64,000 nucleotides of DNA. It comes from Vibrio tetraodonis. Lineage in GTDB: Bacteria; Pseudomonadota; Gammaproteobacteria; Enterobacterales; Vibrionaceae. Positions 8,881 to 19,148 of the stretch are shown one piece after another. Both the position numbers and the translations under genes were made by a program. The DNA lies in assembly GCF_003350295.1 (NCBI RefSeq), contig NZ_QLYY01000017.1, forward strand, positions 62,001 through 126,000, written 5' to 3'. The notes beneath the pieces are model-generated. The model worked only from the letters and a program-made list of their open reading frames with translations, made no database searches and had not been told where the DNA came from. The stretch's first letter is position 1. Each line of letters begins with the position of its first letter.

Positions 8881-9906
8881 ATGAAATTGTCTCATCAGCT
8901 AGTCGTGAGTTCGCTAGCTGTTTTTGTTTTGAGCGCATGCTCTGGTGGACCTACTCAGCGTCGCCAAGCCAAAGATGACTTTGAGTATCTCGATGCTAAG
9001 CCACTAACAGAGTGGAAAGATGTTGCAGGAGCTGAAACTCAAATTTATCCCAACTACCAAATCCCGTCTGGAAACTTTTCTGGGGGAGTTGGGAAAGATG
9101 TCGATATTCGTCCTCCTCAGCAAGTGCTTGAGCTTATCCCTGGTGCTCGTGCTGAACGTCATGGTGGAGAGGTAGTACTATGGTTGCTGAAGAAAGATGA
9201 ACTAGACAAGGTTTGGCAAACCGTACAAACCATGCTTGCAGAACGCAAGGTTTCTATTCGTGAGGAAACTGATGATCGTATCGAAACTGACTGGGTAACT
9301 TGGGTTTCAGAAGACGAAGATGGGCAGATTGGTTCCCGTTACGAAATCACCCAAATGGAAGCAAACAGTCGTTACGGTTTTAAAATTTCTTTAATTGATT
9401 GGCGTGAAGCTGGGAAAACAAAGCCTGTTTCTTCGACAAACAAAGAGCGCTACAACGTACTAATGACTAACTTAGTGATGGCTCGTTATGATCTAGAAGC
9501 TCGTCAAGAAGCTGCTCGTCGAGCAGAACAGCTGGTTAAGAATATCCCAATTACTATGGGTACGGATCGCAGTGGCTTCCCTGTGATTATTGCACGTTCT
9601 CCATATAATACACTCTGGTCTCGTTTGCCTAACCTGTTGCCAGAAATGGGTTTTACCATTGAAGATCGTAACCAGTCGCAAGGAACCGTTAAGGCAAAAT
9701 ACGCAGAGCCTAACGATGAATTCTGGACTAAGGTTGGTGTCAAGCCGATCAATTTGCCATCGGGTAAATATACTTTCCTATTTGGTGACTTAGGTAACCG
9801 TACGTCAATTAATGTGACTGACTCGTCTGGAAAACCAGTCGAAGAGAAGTTATTAAAAGATATGGTGCCTGTATTATCGGCAGTTGCAGATAAGCACACT
9901 GACTAG
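8881..9906 (+). CDS. bamC: outer membrane assembly lipoprotein BamC (NlpB)
   Basis: Lipoprotein of the BAM complex that inserts beta-barrel proteins in the outer membrane. It has 341 residues. The signal peptide ends in a lipobox LSAC with the acylated cysteine at C20. The unstructured N-terminal segment that contacts BamD and two helix-grip domains follow, as in the family. It is cotranscribed with dapA and ends at a strong terminator. Confidence 0.93.
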   Translation: MKLSHQLVVSSLAVFVLSACSGGPTQRRQAKDDFEYLDAKPLTEWKDVAGAETQIYPNYQIPSGNFSGGVGKDVDIRPPQQVLELIPGARAERHGGEVVLWLLKKDELDKVWQTVQTMLAERKVSIREETDDRIETDWVTWVSEDEDGQIGSRYEITQMEANSRYGFKISLIDWREAGKTKPVSSTNKERYNVLMTNLVMARYDLEARQEAARRAEQLVKNIPITMGTDRSGFPVIIARSPYNTLWSRLPNLLPEMGFTIEDRNQSQGTVKAKYAEPNDEFWTKVGVKPINLPSGKYTFLFGDLGNRTSINVTDSSGKPVEEKLLKDMVPVLSAVADKHTD

Positions 9907-9930
9907 CGAGTTTGGATACTTAAAAAAGAA

Positions 9931-9958
9931 AAAAGCTGACTCTTTTTAGTCAGCTTTT
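9931..9958. terminator. bidirectional terminator between bamC and antiporter gene
   Basis: A hairpin with an 11-bp stem (AAAAGCTGACT / AGTCAGCTTTT) is flanked by an A-run and a T-run. It lies between convergent genes and can end transcription from both sides. Confidence 0.85.
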
Positions 9959-9977
9959 TTAATGCGAGATAACTGGA

Positions 9978-11303
9978 TTACAGAACCATGGCGGCTACCC
10001 AGCCAAATAGAATTAGAGGGATGTTGTAGTGGATAAAGGTTGGTACCACAGTTTCCCATATGTGTTCATGTTGACCATCAGCGTTGAGACCTGAAGTTGG
10101 GCCTAAAGTCGAATCAGAGGCGGGTGAACCTGCATCTCCTAATGCGGCTGCAGTACCTACTAGTGCGATAGTTGCCGTTGGTGAAAAACCAAACGCCGCG
10201 GCTAGAGGAACATAAATGGTTGCAATGATAGGAATCGTTGAAAAAGATGAACCTATACCCATTGTCACAAGTAGGCCAACAACCAACATCAGAAGTGCAG
10301 CCAAAGGCTTGTTATTACCTATGCTTGTTGAAAGCGCTTCAACTAGAGACTCAACACCACCTGTTTGCTTCATTACCGCAGCAAAACCTGCTGCTGCAAT
10401 CATGATAAAGCCTATCATAGCCATCATATGTACCCCTTTGGTGAACACATCATGGGTTTCTTTCCAAGCGATGACACCACCAAAGGTAAAGACCATAAAC
10501 CCAGCTAAAGCGCCAATGATCATTGACCCAGTAGTTAGCTGAACGGATAGGGCTGCTAAAATACCCACTGCTGCAATCATAATATTTTTCTTGTTGATTG
10601 ACGCGGTATTTTCTTCTACGTGAGTGAGTTCAGTTTCTTGGTATTGGCGAGGGCGACGGTAACTAAAGAAAATCGCAACTAAAAGACCAAAGATCATACC
10701 AGCCGCAGGCAGCAGCATAGCGACAGGAACCTGACTTGCAGTGACGGATTCTAGACCGTTATCATGAAGGTTTTTGAGCAAAATGTTGTTTAGAAAGATG
10801 CCACCAAACCCTACCGGAAGTACCATATAAGGTGTGACCAAACCAAATGTTAGAACACAGGCGATCATTCGACGGTCAAGGTTGAGCTTGGCAAATACCC
10901 CAAGTAACGGCGGGATCAGGATTGGGATAAATGCAATATGTACGGGAATGACATTTTGTGAGGACATGGTGACTAGCACTAATGCAATGATGACTGCATA
11001 TTTTAGCCCTGTGGATGCGGCGCCATTCTCTTTACCATGGATACGCTTGATGACGCTATTGGCTAACAAATCGGTGATACCGGATTTGGAAATAGCCACG
11101 GCAAAGGTACCTAACATAGCGTAGCTCAGTGCTATAGTTGCCCCTCCACCTAGCCCGCTTTCAAAGGCCGCGACTGTGTCATTTAATCCCATTCCTGCGA
11201 CTAGTCCACCTATGATGGCACTGAATGTCAGGGCGACCACGACATTCACGCGCATCAGTGCTAGCAGCAGCATGATACATACAGAAATTACTACAGGATT
11301 CAT
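9978..11303 (-). CDS. NhaC-type Na+/H+ antiporter family transporter (YuiF-like)
   Basis: Polytopic inner-membrane protein of 441 residues with about a dozen hydrophobic segments. It has the two-part layout of the Na_H_antiporter family: a short N-terminal module and a longer NhaC-like core, with a [12 protein letters not shown] stretch near the C-terminus typical of the group. Family members include sodium/proton antiporters and the Bacillus YuiF histidine transporter, so the substrate is uncertain. It starts 26 bases downstream of rnt on the same strand. Confidence 0.8.
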   Translation of the reverse strand: MNPVVISVCIMLLLALMRVNVVVALTFSAIIGGLVAGMGLNDTVAAFESGLGGGATIALSYAMLGTFAVAISKSGITDLLANSVIKRIHGKENGAASTGLKYAVIIALVLVTMSSQNVIPVHIAFIPILIPPLLGVFAKLNLDRRMIACVLTFGLVTPYMVLPVGFGGIFLNNILLKNLHDNGLESVTASQVPVAMLLPAAGMIFGLLVAIFFSYRRPRQYQETELTHVEENTASINKKNIMIAAVGILAALSVQLTTGSMIIGALAGFMVFTFGGVIAWKETHDVFTKGVHMMAMIGFIMIAAAGFAAVMKQTGGVESLVEALSTSIGNNKPLAALLMLVVGLLVTMGIGSSFSTIPIIATIYVPLAAAFGFSPTATIALVGTAAALGDAGSPASDSTLGPTSGLNADGQHEHIWETVVPTFIHYNIPLILFGWVAAMVL

Positions 11304-11329
11304 AGTTTACTCATAAGTTGTGTTTACTT

Positions 11330-11989
11330 TTATTTATTATTCTCGGCATCTAGGTCAACAATAGGCCAGCCGCCTAGCGCTTTCCATTTGTTAACGATGC
11401 CGCAAAATAGCTCTGCTGTTTTTTGTGTATCGTATAGTGCAGAGTGGGCTTCTCGGTTGTCAAAATCCATCCCGGCGACTTTACATGCTCTAGCTAATAC
11501 GGTCTGGCCATAAGCTAGTCCGCTCAGTGTTGCTGTATCAAAAGTGGCAAAGGGATGAAAAGGGACGCGTTTAAGCTTGCTACGCTCACTGGCCGCCATC
11601 ACAAAGTTATGATCAAAAGTGGCGTTATGGGCGACAATGATAGCACGGCTGCAGTCAGCCGCTTTTTGTTCCTTGCGTACAAGCTTATAAATTTCTTTGA
11701 GTGCTTCAGACTCTGTCACCGCACCTCGCAGAGGGCTATATGGGTCGTGAATGCCATTAAAGTCGAGCGCTTCTTTTTCTATATTTGCCCCTTCAAATGG
11801 CTCAACGTGGAAATGCATGGTTGAAGCCGGTTTTAGATCACCATTAGAATCCATGGCTAGAGTGACAGCGCAGATCTCCAAAAGAGCATCAGTCTTGGCA
11901 TTGAATCCTGCTGTTTCGACATCTATTACCACGGGGAAATATCCGCGAAAGCGTTTTTTAAGCGTTAAAGCTTCGTTCTCTGCACTCAT
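11330..11989 (-). CDS. rnt: ribonuclease T
   Basis: DEDDh 3'-5' exoribonuclease of 219 residues that trims tRNA and other stable RNA 3' ends. The exonuclease motifs are visible: ExoI with D23 and E25 ([10 protein letters not shown]), ExoII near [12 protein letters not shown], and Exo[11 protein letters not shown]. The gene is divergent from motY, the arrangement known in vibrios. Confidence 0.95.
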   Translation of the reverse strand: MSAENEALTLKKRFRGYFPVVIDVETAGFNAKTDALLEICAVTLAMDSNGDLKPASTMHFHVEPFEGANIEKEALDFNGIHDPYSPLRGAVTESEALKEIYKLVRKEQKAADCSRAIIVAHNATFDHNFVMAASERSKLKRVPFHPFATFDTATLSGLAYGQTVLARACKVAGMDFDNREAHSALYDTQKTAELFCGIVNKWKALGGWPIVDLDAENNK

Positions 11990-12183
11990 GTTGGCCTAAT
12001 ATTATGTGACAAAGCCTGCATTATTGCAGATTCTTGGGATAAGAAAAACCTCATAATCACTTATGAGCAAGTCCGATTCTATTAAATATGGCAGCGTGTA
12101 TTCTGGCGAGGATTTTGCATTGTTTTTGCTGTAGTAGTACTGACGGCAACAATAAGCCGCATTTTTAAGAGAGTCTCCAAACG

Positions 12184-13068
12184 ATGAAGAAACGGTTAGC
12201 CACTCATTTAGCAACCATGGTTATTACCTCTATTGCCACTCCTGTTATGGCAATGGATGTGCATTATGGTGCTAAGCCAGAGCAGTCAAAGTGGCAAATG
12301 ATTACCAATACTCCTCTGGAGTGTCGTATGGTGCATCCAATACCTAATTACGGAGATGCGGTTTTTTCTTCTCATGCGAGTAAGAAAATTAACCTCGATT
12401 TCGAGCTTAAAATGAAACGTCCGATGGGCAAAACAAGAGACGTTTATTTGGTGTCTCAACCTCCAGCTTGGCGGCCGGGTGATAAGGGAGAACGTGTTAC
12501 TAATATTCAGTTTTTCCAACAATTTGATGGTTATGTCGGTGGGCAAACTGCTTGGAGTTTGCTGACGGAATTAGAAAAAGGGCGTTATCCCACTTTCAGC
12601 TATCAAGAATGGCAGAGTCGAGATCAGCGTATCGAGGTCGCCTTGTCATCGGTGTTATTTCAAAACTCATACAATGCGTTTAGCGATTGCATTGCTAACT
12701 TATTGCCTTACAGCTTCGAAGATATAGCCTTTACTATTTTGCATTATGACCGTTCAAGTGTAGAGCTCAGCAAAGCTTCACAAAAACGCTTGGCCCAGAT
12801 AGCTGAATACATAAAACACAATCAGGATATAGATTTGGTCTTGGTATCTACCTATACAGGTAATGAAGATCCTAAGAGTATGAGCCAAAATTTATCTGAG
12901 CAGCGAGCAGAGGTACTGCAAACGTATTTTCAGTCTTTGGGTCTGCCTGAAGATAGGATTCAAGTGCAGGGGTACGGTCGACGTCGGCCTGTAGCCGATA
13001 ATAACTCACCGCTAGGAAAAGATAAAAACCGCAGAGTGGTAATATCTTTGGGTAGGACTCAGGTCTAG
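12184..13068 (+). CDS. motY: sodium-type flagellar motor protein MotY
   Basis: T-ring component that helps hold the PomA/PomB stator around the polar flagellar motor. The 294-residue protein has an N-terminal signal peptide ending near PVMAMD, a MotX/basal-body-binding N-domain, and a C-terminal OmpA-like peptidoglycan-binding domain (about 175-290) with [12 protein letters not shown] and [11 protein letters not shown] motifs. The location next to rnt is the same as in other Vibrio species. The 194 bases upstream hold its promoter; I could not identify a convincing sigma-28 site. Confidence 0.93.
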   Translation: MKKRLATHLATMVITSIATPVMAMDVHYGAKPEQSKWQMITNTPLECRMVHPIPNYGDAVFSSHASKKINLDFELKMKRPMGKTRDVYLVSQPPAWRPGDKGERVTNIQFFQQFDGYVGGQTAWSLLTELEKGRYPTFSYQEWQSRDQRIEVALSSVLFQNSYNAFSDCIANLLPYSFEDIAFTILHYDRSSVELSKASQKRLAQIAEYIKHNQDIDLVLVSTYTGNEDPKSMSQNLSEQRAEVLQTYFQSLGLPEDRIQVQGYGRRRPVADNNSPLGKDKNRRVVISLGRTQV

Positions 13069-13087
13069 TCGTGACTCTCTAGATGAG

Positions 13088-13113
13088 AAAAAGGCAGCGA
13101 TGGCTGCCTTTTT
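13088..13113. terminator. bidirectional terminator between motY and gloA
   Basis: A perfect 11-bp stem (AAAAAGGCAGC / GCTGCCTTTTT) with loop GATG lies between the convergent motY and gloA genes. Confidence 0.88.
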
Positions 13114-13125
13114 CAATTGTGCTAG

Positions 13126-13542
13126 TTATCCAGCCAAACCAGCAGAGGCTTGTTTGTTTTGGATAAGTTCCAACATGTATCCATCAGGGTCTTTGACAAA
13201 GGCAATATGTGTTGAGCCACCTTTGACTGGCCCTGGCTCACGAGTGACATTGCCTCCAGCAGCTTTGATAGCATCGCAAGTGGTATAGATATCATCAACA
13301 CCAATAGCAATGTGACCAAACGCTGTACCAAGGTCATACTCAGTTTTTCCCCAGTTGTATGTCAGTTCAATCACGGCACCTTCTGACTCATCACCAAAAC
13401 CTAGGAATGCTAGCGTGTATTCGTATTGCTTGTTTTCGTTGGTGCGTAGGAGTTTCATTCCCATGACTTTCGTATAAAACTCGATTGATTTATCTAAGTC
13501 ACCAACGCGCAGCATGGTATGTAAAATACGTCCATTTGACAT
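13126..13542 (-). CDS. gloA: lactoylglutathione lyase (glyoxalase I)
   Basis: Converts the methylglyoxal-glutathione hemithioacetal to S-lactoylglutathione. It has 138 residues with the two beta-alpha-beta-beta-beta halves of the VOC fold and the metal ligands expected from the family (His in RILHTMLRV near the N-terminus, Glu in the first half, His in [10 protein letters not shown] and Glu in YMLELIQ). In other vibrios it sits beside nth; here about 34 kb of accessory DNA separates the two. Confidence 0.95.
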   Translation of the reverse strand: MSNGRILHTMLRVGDLDKSIEFYTKVMGMKLLRTNENKQYEYTLAFLGFGDESEGAVIELTYNWGKTEYDLGTAFGHIAIGVDDIYTTCDAIKAAGGNVTREPGPVKGGSTHIAFVKDPDGYMLELIQNKQASAGLAG

Positions 13543-13667
13543 TGCTATTTTCTCCTAACTCTCAGGGTAAACCTTAGCGTTGTTTTCCAGATTTAACTTA
13601 GTTATCAATTTTTGATTAACTAACTGATTTACAACGCTATTTATTTGTTCTTGATGTGTTTTGTATT

Positions 13668-13679
13668 ATTGACAATTAT
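13668..13679 (+). repeat. candidate left attachment site of the island
   Basis: ATTGACAATTAT here matches ATTGACAACTAT at 47845-47856 in 11 of 12 positions. The left copy sits in a near-palindrome (ATTGA-6 bases-TCAAT), the kind of core that tyrosine recombinases use. The two copies bracket all the accessory genes. This is a visual match, not a statistical one, so it is a candidate only. Confidence 0.35.
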
Positions 13680-13730
13680 CAATGTTTATATAACCTATCT
13701 AAATGAAATGGTTTAATTAGGTTAGTTAAC

Positions 13731-16175
13731 GTGAATACAAAACAGTTAAATTTTTACCCAAAACTTAAATTAGTTCTAGGTGTTGGGTATCGTAATGAGT
13801 TATTGGATATTATGCAAAAGATACCGCGCATAGTAAAAAAGGATATGTATGAAACCTATATGAATATTTATTCACTATATGTAAGTGTCGTGACTCAACC
13901 ATCAAATACTGCATATAGTGCGCTCGATATCCGAAACAACGAAAACAAATTAAATGAGCACCTCTCTGCTTTGATTGGCTTTCTGTATAGTGAGCATGTA
14001 GGCTTTTCAAAAGGAGATAGCTACAATTATAGCATAGGCTTTATCAAGATCTTTTCGCACTTTTCATTATCATATAACATTACTCTAAATAATTTTAAAT
14101 TATCAGATCGTAGAGAAAAACCAGATGAATTAGTTTGTATTCGAATATTTCGTTCATTTAGTTTAAATCAGGAATTGCTTTCATATTATTCAGGATGGTA
14201 TTACCAAGATAAATTGGGAAACCAGCGAAATCTTCATCTTGCATCTATTTTTGATTGTTATGGAGAAGTATTTACATCTTATATACATTCAGTAATCAAT
14301 AACTTTACTCGAACATTAAAGAGAGATACTGCAAGAAATGCTGTTAACAACCTTATTATGCTATTTAATGAATTTACAAAACATTGTACGACTTTGGAAA
14401 ATTTAGAGCATTCTTTAAAATCTGAAAACTCTACAGTATTTATGGAAGGTATTTTTAATTCTCTCTTATTCCAGACAATGATAAGCGGTAATGATGTTAA
14501 GACATTCCATTTACAATGGACAGCAATTGTTAGTCATTTTACGCAGTGTTTCATTGATACAAATGTATTTGAGGAGCCGATTAAACCATTCCTTATTCCT
14601 TCCTTTAAAGAGCCATCCGACAATGAAAATTGTATATCTATCGGCGGAAAATTAAGTAAAAAAGAAGAGGATCGTTGGTTGGTTAATATGCCTCTTGAAA
14701 TAAAAGATGAAGAAGTATTACAGTTAATACATGATCAGCTTAATAGAGATCTTAAGCATATTAGACTTGTTAGCCATAAATTATTTAAACAGATATCAGA
14801 GCGCCACATGAGAAATGTGGATTATATTAAGAGTGGTCAAGTTAAACCTCTTCCTCGTGATGGTATAAGATTACAAGGTTATCCGATTGGTATTAATAAC
14901 TTAGATAACGTAGTTGCCACATTTTATCACTATGGTTTTGGTGTTGGAGGCGTTTCAGGTAGAACTGGATTTTTAGGTTTTTCCGGTGAAGGAGATCAGT
15001 TATTAAAAGAGCTTAATTTACCAACAATATCTACATTAAATGTATTAGTATCTCTTTTGGTATTAGAACACCCTAAAATAACGCCAGCTTGGCTCCAAGA
15101 GTGGGAGCTCTATGATAAAAATAGTAATAAAGTTGGTTTTAAACAAGTAGGAAAACTATGGGTAGCAGTTAGTTTTAAAAACCGAAAAGGAGCTTCCATA
15201 GCCCAACAAGAAATTATTTTAAACGATTATTCTAAATCAATTATTAATTTATTAATTGAACATACTAGTTATGTAAGAGACACATTAAAAAAACAAGGAA
15301 GAAGTGAATGGAGATATATGATGCTAAAAGCATCATTAAATAAACCTGAACGACCAAATAACCTTGGGCATGCATTAGCACATCAAGGTGCCTATCATAA
15401 ATCACTAATTATTAATACATATTGTAATAATCCAAAAAACATTCCGTTCAAAATTAATATTAAGCCATTTTTATCTATATATAAAATTCATACGAAGGTG
15501 TTAAATAGAGTCTTAACTAAGTCTGAGGCAAAAGAGTTAGCTGCTATTGTAACTCCTCGCAGCATTCGCAAAGCTAGGGCTTTACAAATTTATCTTGAAA
15601 CTCATTCATTAAAGGCAGTTGCAGAAGCTCTGGGGCACAAGGACGTGAATTTCGATATGTTAGAAAGTTATTTACCAAAACCTCTTATGGACTATTTTAA
15701 TCAACGTTGGATTCGTCAGTTTCAAAACGCAATTATATTCGAAGCTTTGAAAGAATCACCATTTCTCTTTGATGCTTTAGATTTTGATGAGAATAGTTTG
15801 GAAGAGTTTCTGTGTAACCACGGTCTAAAAGAGTTACCGGCGAACCTTGAACAAGCAAAAACATGCTCTGTCATCGAAGATAATCAATCTATTATAGAAA
15901 ATATTGATGAATTAGTTTTTACGTTAACGACCCCACTTTTTCAAGTTTTGATAGCAATACAGAGTATGATGGATTCTGCATCACAACATGATGTATTTAA
16001 GCCAATTGTAGAGAGGTGGCACCAAGCTGCAATATTTATTCTTAGTCATTTTTCTCTTGATGGTAAGGCAACTAATTATCGAAGGGCAGATAAAGACTTG
16101 ATTCCTCTATATAAAGAAGCAATTGATAATCCCCTTGATATGAATTGTTTTAAGGAAAACTTAGTATGTCATTAA
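13731..16175 (+). CDS. large tyrosine-recombinase-like protein, catalytic site degenerate
   Basis: 814-residue protein at the left edge of the island with a GTG start and AT-rich codon use. The C-terminal part (about 440-660) follows the tyrosine recombinase layout: a box I-like region around residues 450-460, then TPRSIRKAR (608-616), then ALGHKD with H636 and a tyrosine at 647. The usual box II His is replaced (R610 in RSIR) and the box I Arg appears to be lost, so it may be structural rather than catalytic. The N-terminal 400 residues match nothing I recognise. It overlaps the next recombinase gene by 10 bases. Confidence 0.6.
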   Translation: MNTKQLNFYPKLKLVLGVGYRNELLDIMQKIPRIVKKDMYETYMNIYSLYVSVVTQPSNTAYSALDIRNNENKLNEHLSALIGFLYSEHVGFSKGDSYNYSIGFIKIFSHFSLSYNITLNNFKLSDRREKPDELVCIRIFRSFSLNQELLSYYSGWYYQDKLGNQRNLHLASIFDCYGEVFTSYIHSVINNFTRTLKRDTARNAVNNLIMLFNEFTKHCTTLENLEHSLKSENSTVFMEGIFNSLLFQTMISGNDVKTFHLQWTAIVSHFTQCFIDTNVFEEPIKPFLIPSFKEPSDNENCISIGGKLSKKEEDRWLVNMPLEIKDEEVLQLIHDQLNRDLKHIRLVSHKLFKQISERHMRNVDYIKSGQVKPLPRDGIRLQGYPIGINNLDNVVATFYHYGFGVGGVSGRTGFLGFSGEGDQLLKELNLPTISTLNVLVSLLVLEHPKITPAWLQEWELYDKNSNKVGFKQVGKLWVAVSFKNRKGASIAQQEIILNDYSKSIINLLIEHTSYVRDTLKKQGRSEWRYMMLKASLNKPERPNNLGHALAHQGAYHKSLIINTYCNNPKNIPFKINIKPFLSIYKIHTKVLNRVLTKSEAKELAAIVTPRSIRKARALQIYLETHSLKAVAEALGHKDVNFDMLESYLPKPLMDYFNQRWIRQFQNAIIFEALKESPFLFDALDFDENSLEEFLCNHGLKELPANLEQAKTCSVIEDNQSIIENIDELVFTLTTPLFQVLIAIQSMMDSASQHDVFKPIVERWHQAAIFILSHFSLDGKATNYRRADKDLIPLYKEAIDNPLDMNCFKENLVCH

Positions 16176-18556
16176 CTTTAATTGATAATGTATTAAATGG
16201 TTCTATAAAGTTATCGGAGATGACAAAAGAAGAACTCACTAATCTGCATAGAGTTTCGGTAGCTAATGGTGATTTTCGGGCATTAAAAATTGCAACAAAT
16301 AACGTCACAGGCATTTATAATTATAATGAACGCCAACCGTACTGGTTGTTAAATAATTTTTTTGATCCTGTCTGGTATATAGAAATTAAAAATGGGGATA
16401 AAAGACCATTTTGCAAGACGATAGAATGGGATTCAGTTATTTTAAATGATGGCCTGAAACTTACTGATACAAAACACATTCCGTTGTTAAATGGTTTTAA
16501 ATATTGGGTGACAGCTACTGATAATCCATTGGAAAATAGTGGTAAATTAAGAAAAGGTCATACAGTTTATCAGTCCATTTTGAAAGTGATATCACTTATC
16601 AATGCACTTTTGATTTATGGCGAAAATATTAATATTTCTACTCGTCATTTATCAGGGTTATCAGATGATTTTCTGATGGCGGTGATGGTTAAATTGGCAG
16701 AAGAAGGCGATACAACAAATGGAATTTATGATTATACCAATCAGGTAAAAAAATATTTGAAACAACATATCCTTTTAATTGATGGAATTGAATCGGCTCA
16801 ATTTGCAGATGAACATCCATATATTACTAGATTGTTACTGAATGAAGAGCAATTATTGGGGTTTTCAACAACAGAAAGGGTTAAGGCATGTTATTGGTTA
16901 AATACAGTCGGATATTATAAAAGTCAACTGAAAAGTGGCAAGCTTTCACAAAAACCTCAAGGCAACAGTAATATTCTTTTCTGGCAGTTTTACAAAGGAA
17001 AAGTTATTCCTTTTGATTTTTCTGCCGAATGTATCGAAGAACTAAAACTATCCGACAAAGTAGAACAAACAGAATTTAGGCCTATTCCTAACCGTGATGT
17101 TTCAGAAGGAATGGGTAAAGAAGCGATTAAACAATACTTACATAGCTTAAAATTACTTAATGTAGTGCATGGTAAAAAGGGGGTTAGCCAATTCTCCCCT
17201 CGTACTATGAAAAGACTCACTACAAAGCGAATTAGTGAGCATGTTAAACTTAAAAAAGTGGGACGTTATAAAACATTACCACCTCGATTAGTATTTGATC
17301 TAATTAGAGATTGTTACGACTTCACCAAATTGAATCTGGATGTGATTTTGAGTTCTGTGCTGTCTGTACTAAAAGAAGCAGCAACGAAGAGTACAGGTAA
17401 GAATTCTAACCCCAATTATATCTATGAGGGCTGTAAAGGGCATAATCCTGAGGAACCCCGAACAGAACGTGCGGCATGGGTTAAAAAAGAAGCTTTAAAT
17501 TTTATAGATAGCACACTATTGGATATGGGAGTTCAGTGTATATCGGTATCGGCTAGGGATGTAAATCGCTTTAAAAAAAGGCGTAACAATGAAGGGATGT
17601 TTGATCTTTTTGGTGTTCTAATTGGCTCTATTCAGACTTTAACTGGTGTTATTATGGCAAAGCGACAAGATGAACTATCTAGTCTCACAAGTCATGGTAA
17701 TTTATCACCCAATATCGATCCTGGCAGTAAAGAAGGAAAAAAGACTGATTACCATCTTATAGCTAAATTAAAAAAATCGGGAAACGGTGGGAAACATGGT
17801 CAAAATACTACGATCAAACGTCCAATACCTCGATCTTTTGCTTTAATTATCTGGAAATTGGAGCAATTCAATATAGCTGCAGCTAACTCCGGAATTTGTA
17901 AGAATACACTCTCGTTATTCCCCAATCTGAATAAGAAAACTTATCAATTAGAGAAGATAGATCAAAATCTATATAATAATTATCTTGACTTGGTGTGTGA
18001 TTATTTTGAAACACCTCTAGTGGAATGTGAAGATGATGAATTACGTCGTTATTATATTCGTCAGCATCAACTTCGCCGTTTTTTTGCAATGGTTTTTTTC
18101 TGGTCAAAAGGGTTTGATCACGCAGGTATGGAGACACTTCGCTGGATGTTGGGGCATACTGATATACAGCATTTATATCATTATATTACCGAAAGTGAAA
18201 CCGGTAGGGTATTAAATGGTATAAAGGCAAGTTATATCGTTGATGAACTAGGGAAACAGCAGCTTCACGATATACAGGGATTATCAGAAGTACTGGAAAA
18301 ACGTTATGGTGTTTTAAAAGAAAATATATCTATTTCAACATTTACAGCCGCGATTGAAGATTATGAAAATACAGATGACTATCAAACCATTCCTCATATC
18401 GATGAGTTAAAGAAAAGAGAAAAATTGGAGTCTCAAATCCTTGAGTTATTAGAAGATGAAGTAATAACCCTTGAACCTGATTTTTTTACCATTGAAAAAG
18501 ATGGAAATAAAATAAATGACTTCACATTAATACTTCAAGTAAAAGAATTAGATTAG
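16166..18556 (+). CDS. large tyrosine recombinase family protein
   Basis: 796-residue protein translated from a start inside the end of the previous gene. The C-terminal third carries a full set of tyrosine recombinase residues: box I Arg R500 in KRQDELSSL, H634-x-x-R637 in HQLRRFF, H664 in MLGHTD and a tyrosine nine residues later (Y673). The N-terminal 450 residues are unassigned and may bind the element ends. The gene continues the four-gene recombinase operon and is AT-rich like it. Confidence 0.7.
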   Translation: MSLTLIDNVLNGSIKLSEMTKEELTNLHRVSVANGDFRALKIATNNVTGIYNYNERQPYWLLNNFFDPVWYIEIKNGDKRPFCKTIEWDSVILNDGLKLTDTKHIPLLNGFKYWVTATDNPLENSGKLRKGHTVYQSILKVISLINALLIYGENINISTRHLSGLSDDFLMAVMVKLAEEGDTTNGIYDYTNQVKKYLKQHILLIDGIESAQFADEHPYITRLLLNEEQLLGFSTTERVKACYWLNTVGYYKSQLKSGKLSQKPQGNSNILFWQFYKGKVIPFDFSAECIEELKLSDKVEQTEFRPIPNRDVSEGMGKEAIKQYLHSLKLLNVVHGKKGVSQFSPRTMKRLTTKRISEHVKLKKVGRYKTLPPRLVFDLIRDCYDFTKLNLDVILSSVLSVLKEAATKSTGKNSNPNYIYEGCKGHNPEEPRTERAAWVKKEALNFIDSTLLDMGVQCISVSARDVNRFKKRRNNEGMFDLFGVLIGSIQTLTGVIMAKRQDELSSLTSHGNLSPNIDPGSKEGKKTDYHLIAKLKKSGNGGKHGQNTTIKRPIPRSFALIIWKLEQFNIAAANSGICKNTLSLFPNLNKKTYQLEKIDQNLYNNYLDLVCDYFETPLVECEDDELRRYYIRQHQLRRFFAMVFFWSKGFDHAGMETLRWMLGHTDIQHLYHYITESETGRVLNGIKASYIVDELGKQQLHDIQGLSEVLEKRYGVLKENISISTFTAAIEDYENTDDYQTIPHIDELKKREKLESQILELLEDEVITLEPDFFTIEKDGNKINDFTLILQVKELD

Positions 18557-18566
18557 AGGCAAAAAG

Positions 18567-19148
18567 ATGAAGGCATTAGAAACTAATCAGAAAAAAGTTA
18601 TCGAAACAAAAAAATTACTAAAGAACATTATTGAATCCCCTTCAGGTTTTATAAATAATGAAATAATTAAATCCGCTTTAAAATCACAAGGAAACTTAGC
18701 AAAATACACTGACGAAGACCGAGATATTACAGCCTGTTCTCTAAATACCTTAAAAAATGCTAGTGAATCTCTGCTTGAGCGAGGGTTTTCTGAGCTAGAT
18801 TATTTAAGGAAAAGTGCTTTAGATTCGCTTGAAAACAGTATGATAGATGTCGATAGTAAAGTGAATAAATCAACTAAAGTAGGGTTAAGGAATATGGTTG
18901 ATGAGTTAGAAACTAGTCTTTTGAAGATGCGGCAAAGTAATTTCCTACTAACTATAATGATTAGTGAACTCCGTGGAGATTTAAAGCGAATGGCCGAATC
19001 AGACGATTCGATAGATGATAAGCGATCTAGCTATAAAGAGATTAATAGGAAAGTCGAAGAAAAATTTAATTATATATTAAAAATACGAGATTTTGAAAAC
19101 TTTGGTATTTGTACTGAGTGTATTGAATTGCTTAAAGGAGACCGATGA
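18567..19148 (+). CDS. small coiled-coil protein of the recombinase module
   Basis: 193-residue, charged, mostly helical protein with no recognised domain. It has heptad-like stretches around residues 60-150. It lies between the second and third recombinase genes, 10 bases after the former and overlapping the latter by 4 bases. In Tn554 a small helical protein (TnpC) accompanies two recombinases and influences orientation and frequency of insertion; a similar accessory role is plausible but unproven. AAGATG start follows a GAGGCAAAA binding site. Confidence 0.6.
   Translation: MKALETNQKKVIETKKLLKNIIESPSGFINNEIIKSALKSQGNLAKYTDEDRDITACSLNTLKNASESLLERGFSELDYLRKSALDSLENSMIDVDSKVNKSTKVGLRNMVDELETSLLKMRQSNFLLTIMISELRGDLKRMAESDDSIDDKRSSYKEINRKVEEKFNYILKIRDFENFGICTECIELLKGDR

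Noticed and set aside
12002-12214. 70-codon minus-strand open frame between rnt and motY
   Set aside because: It overlaps the motY start and promoter region and has no recognisable features.
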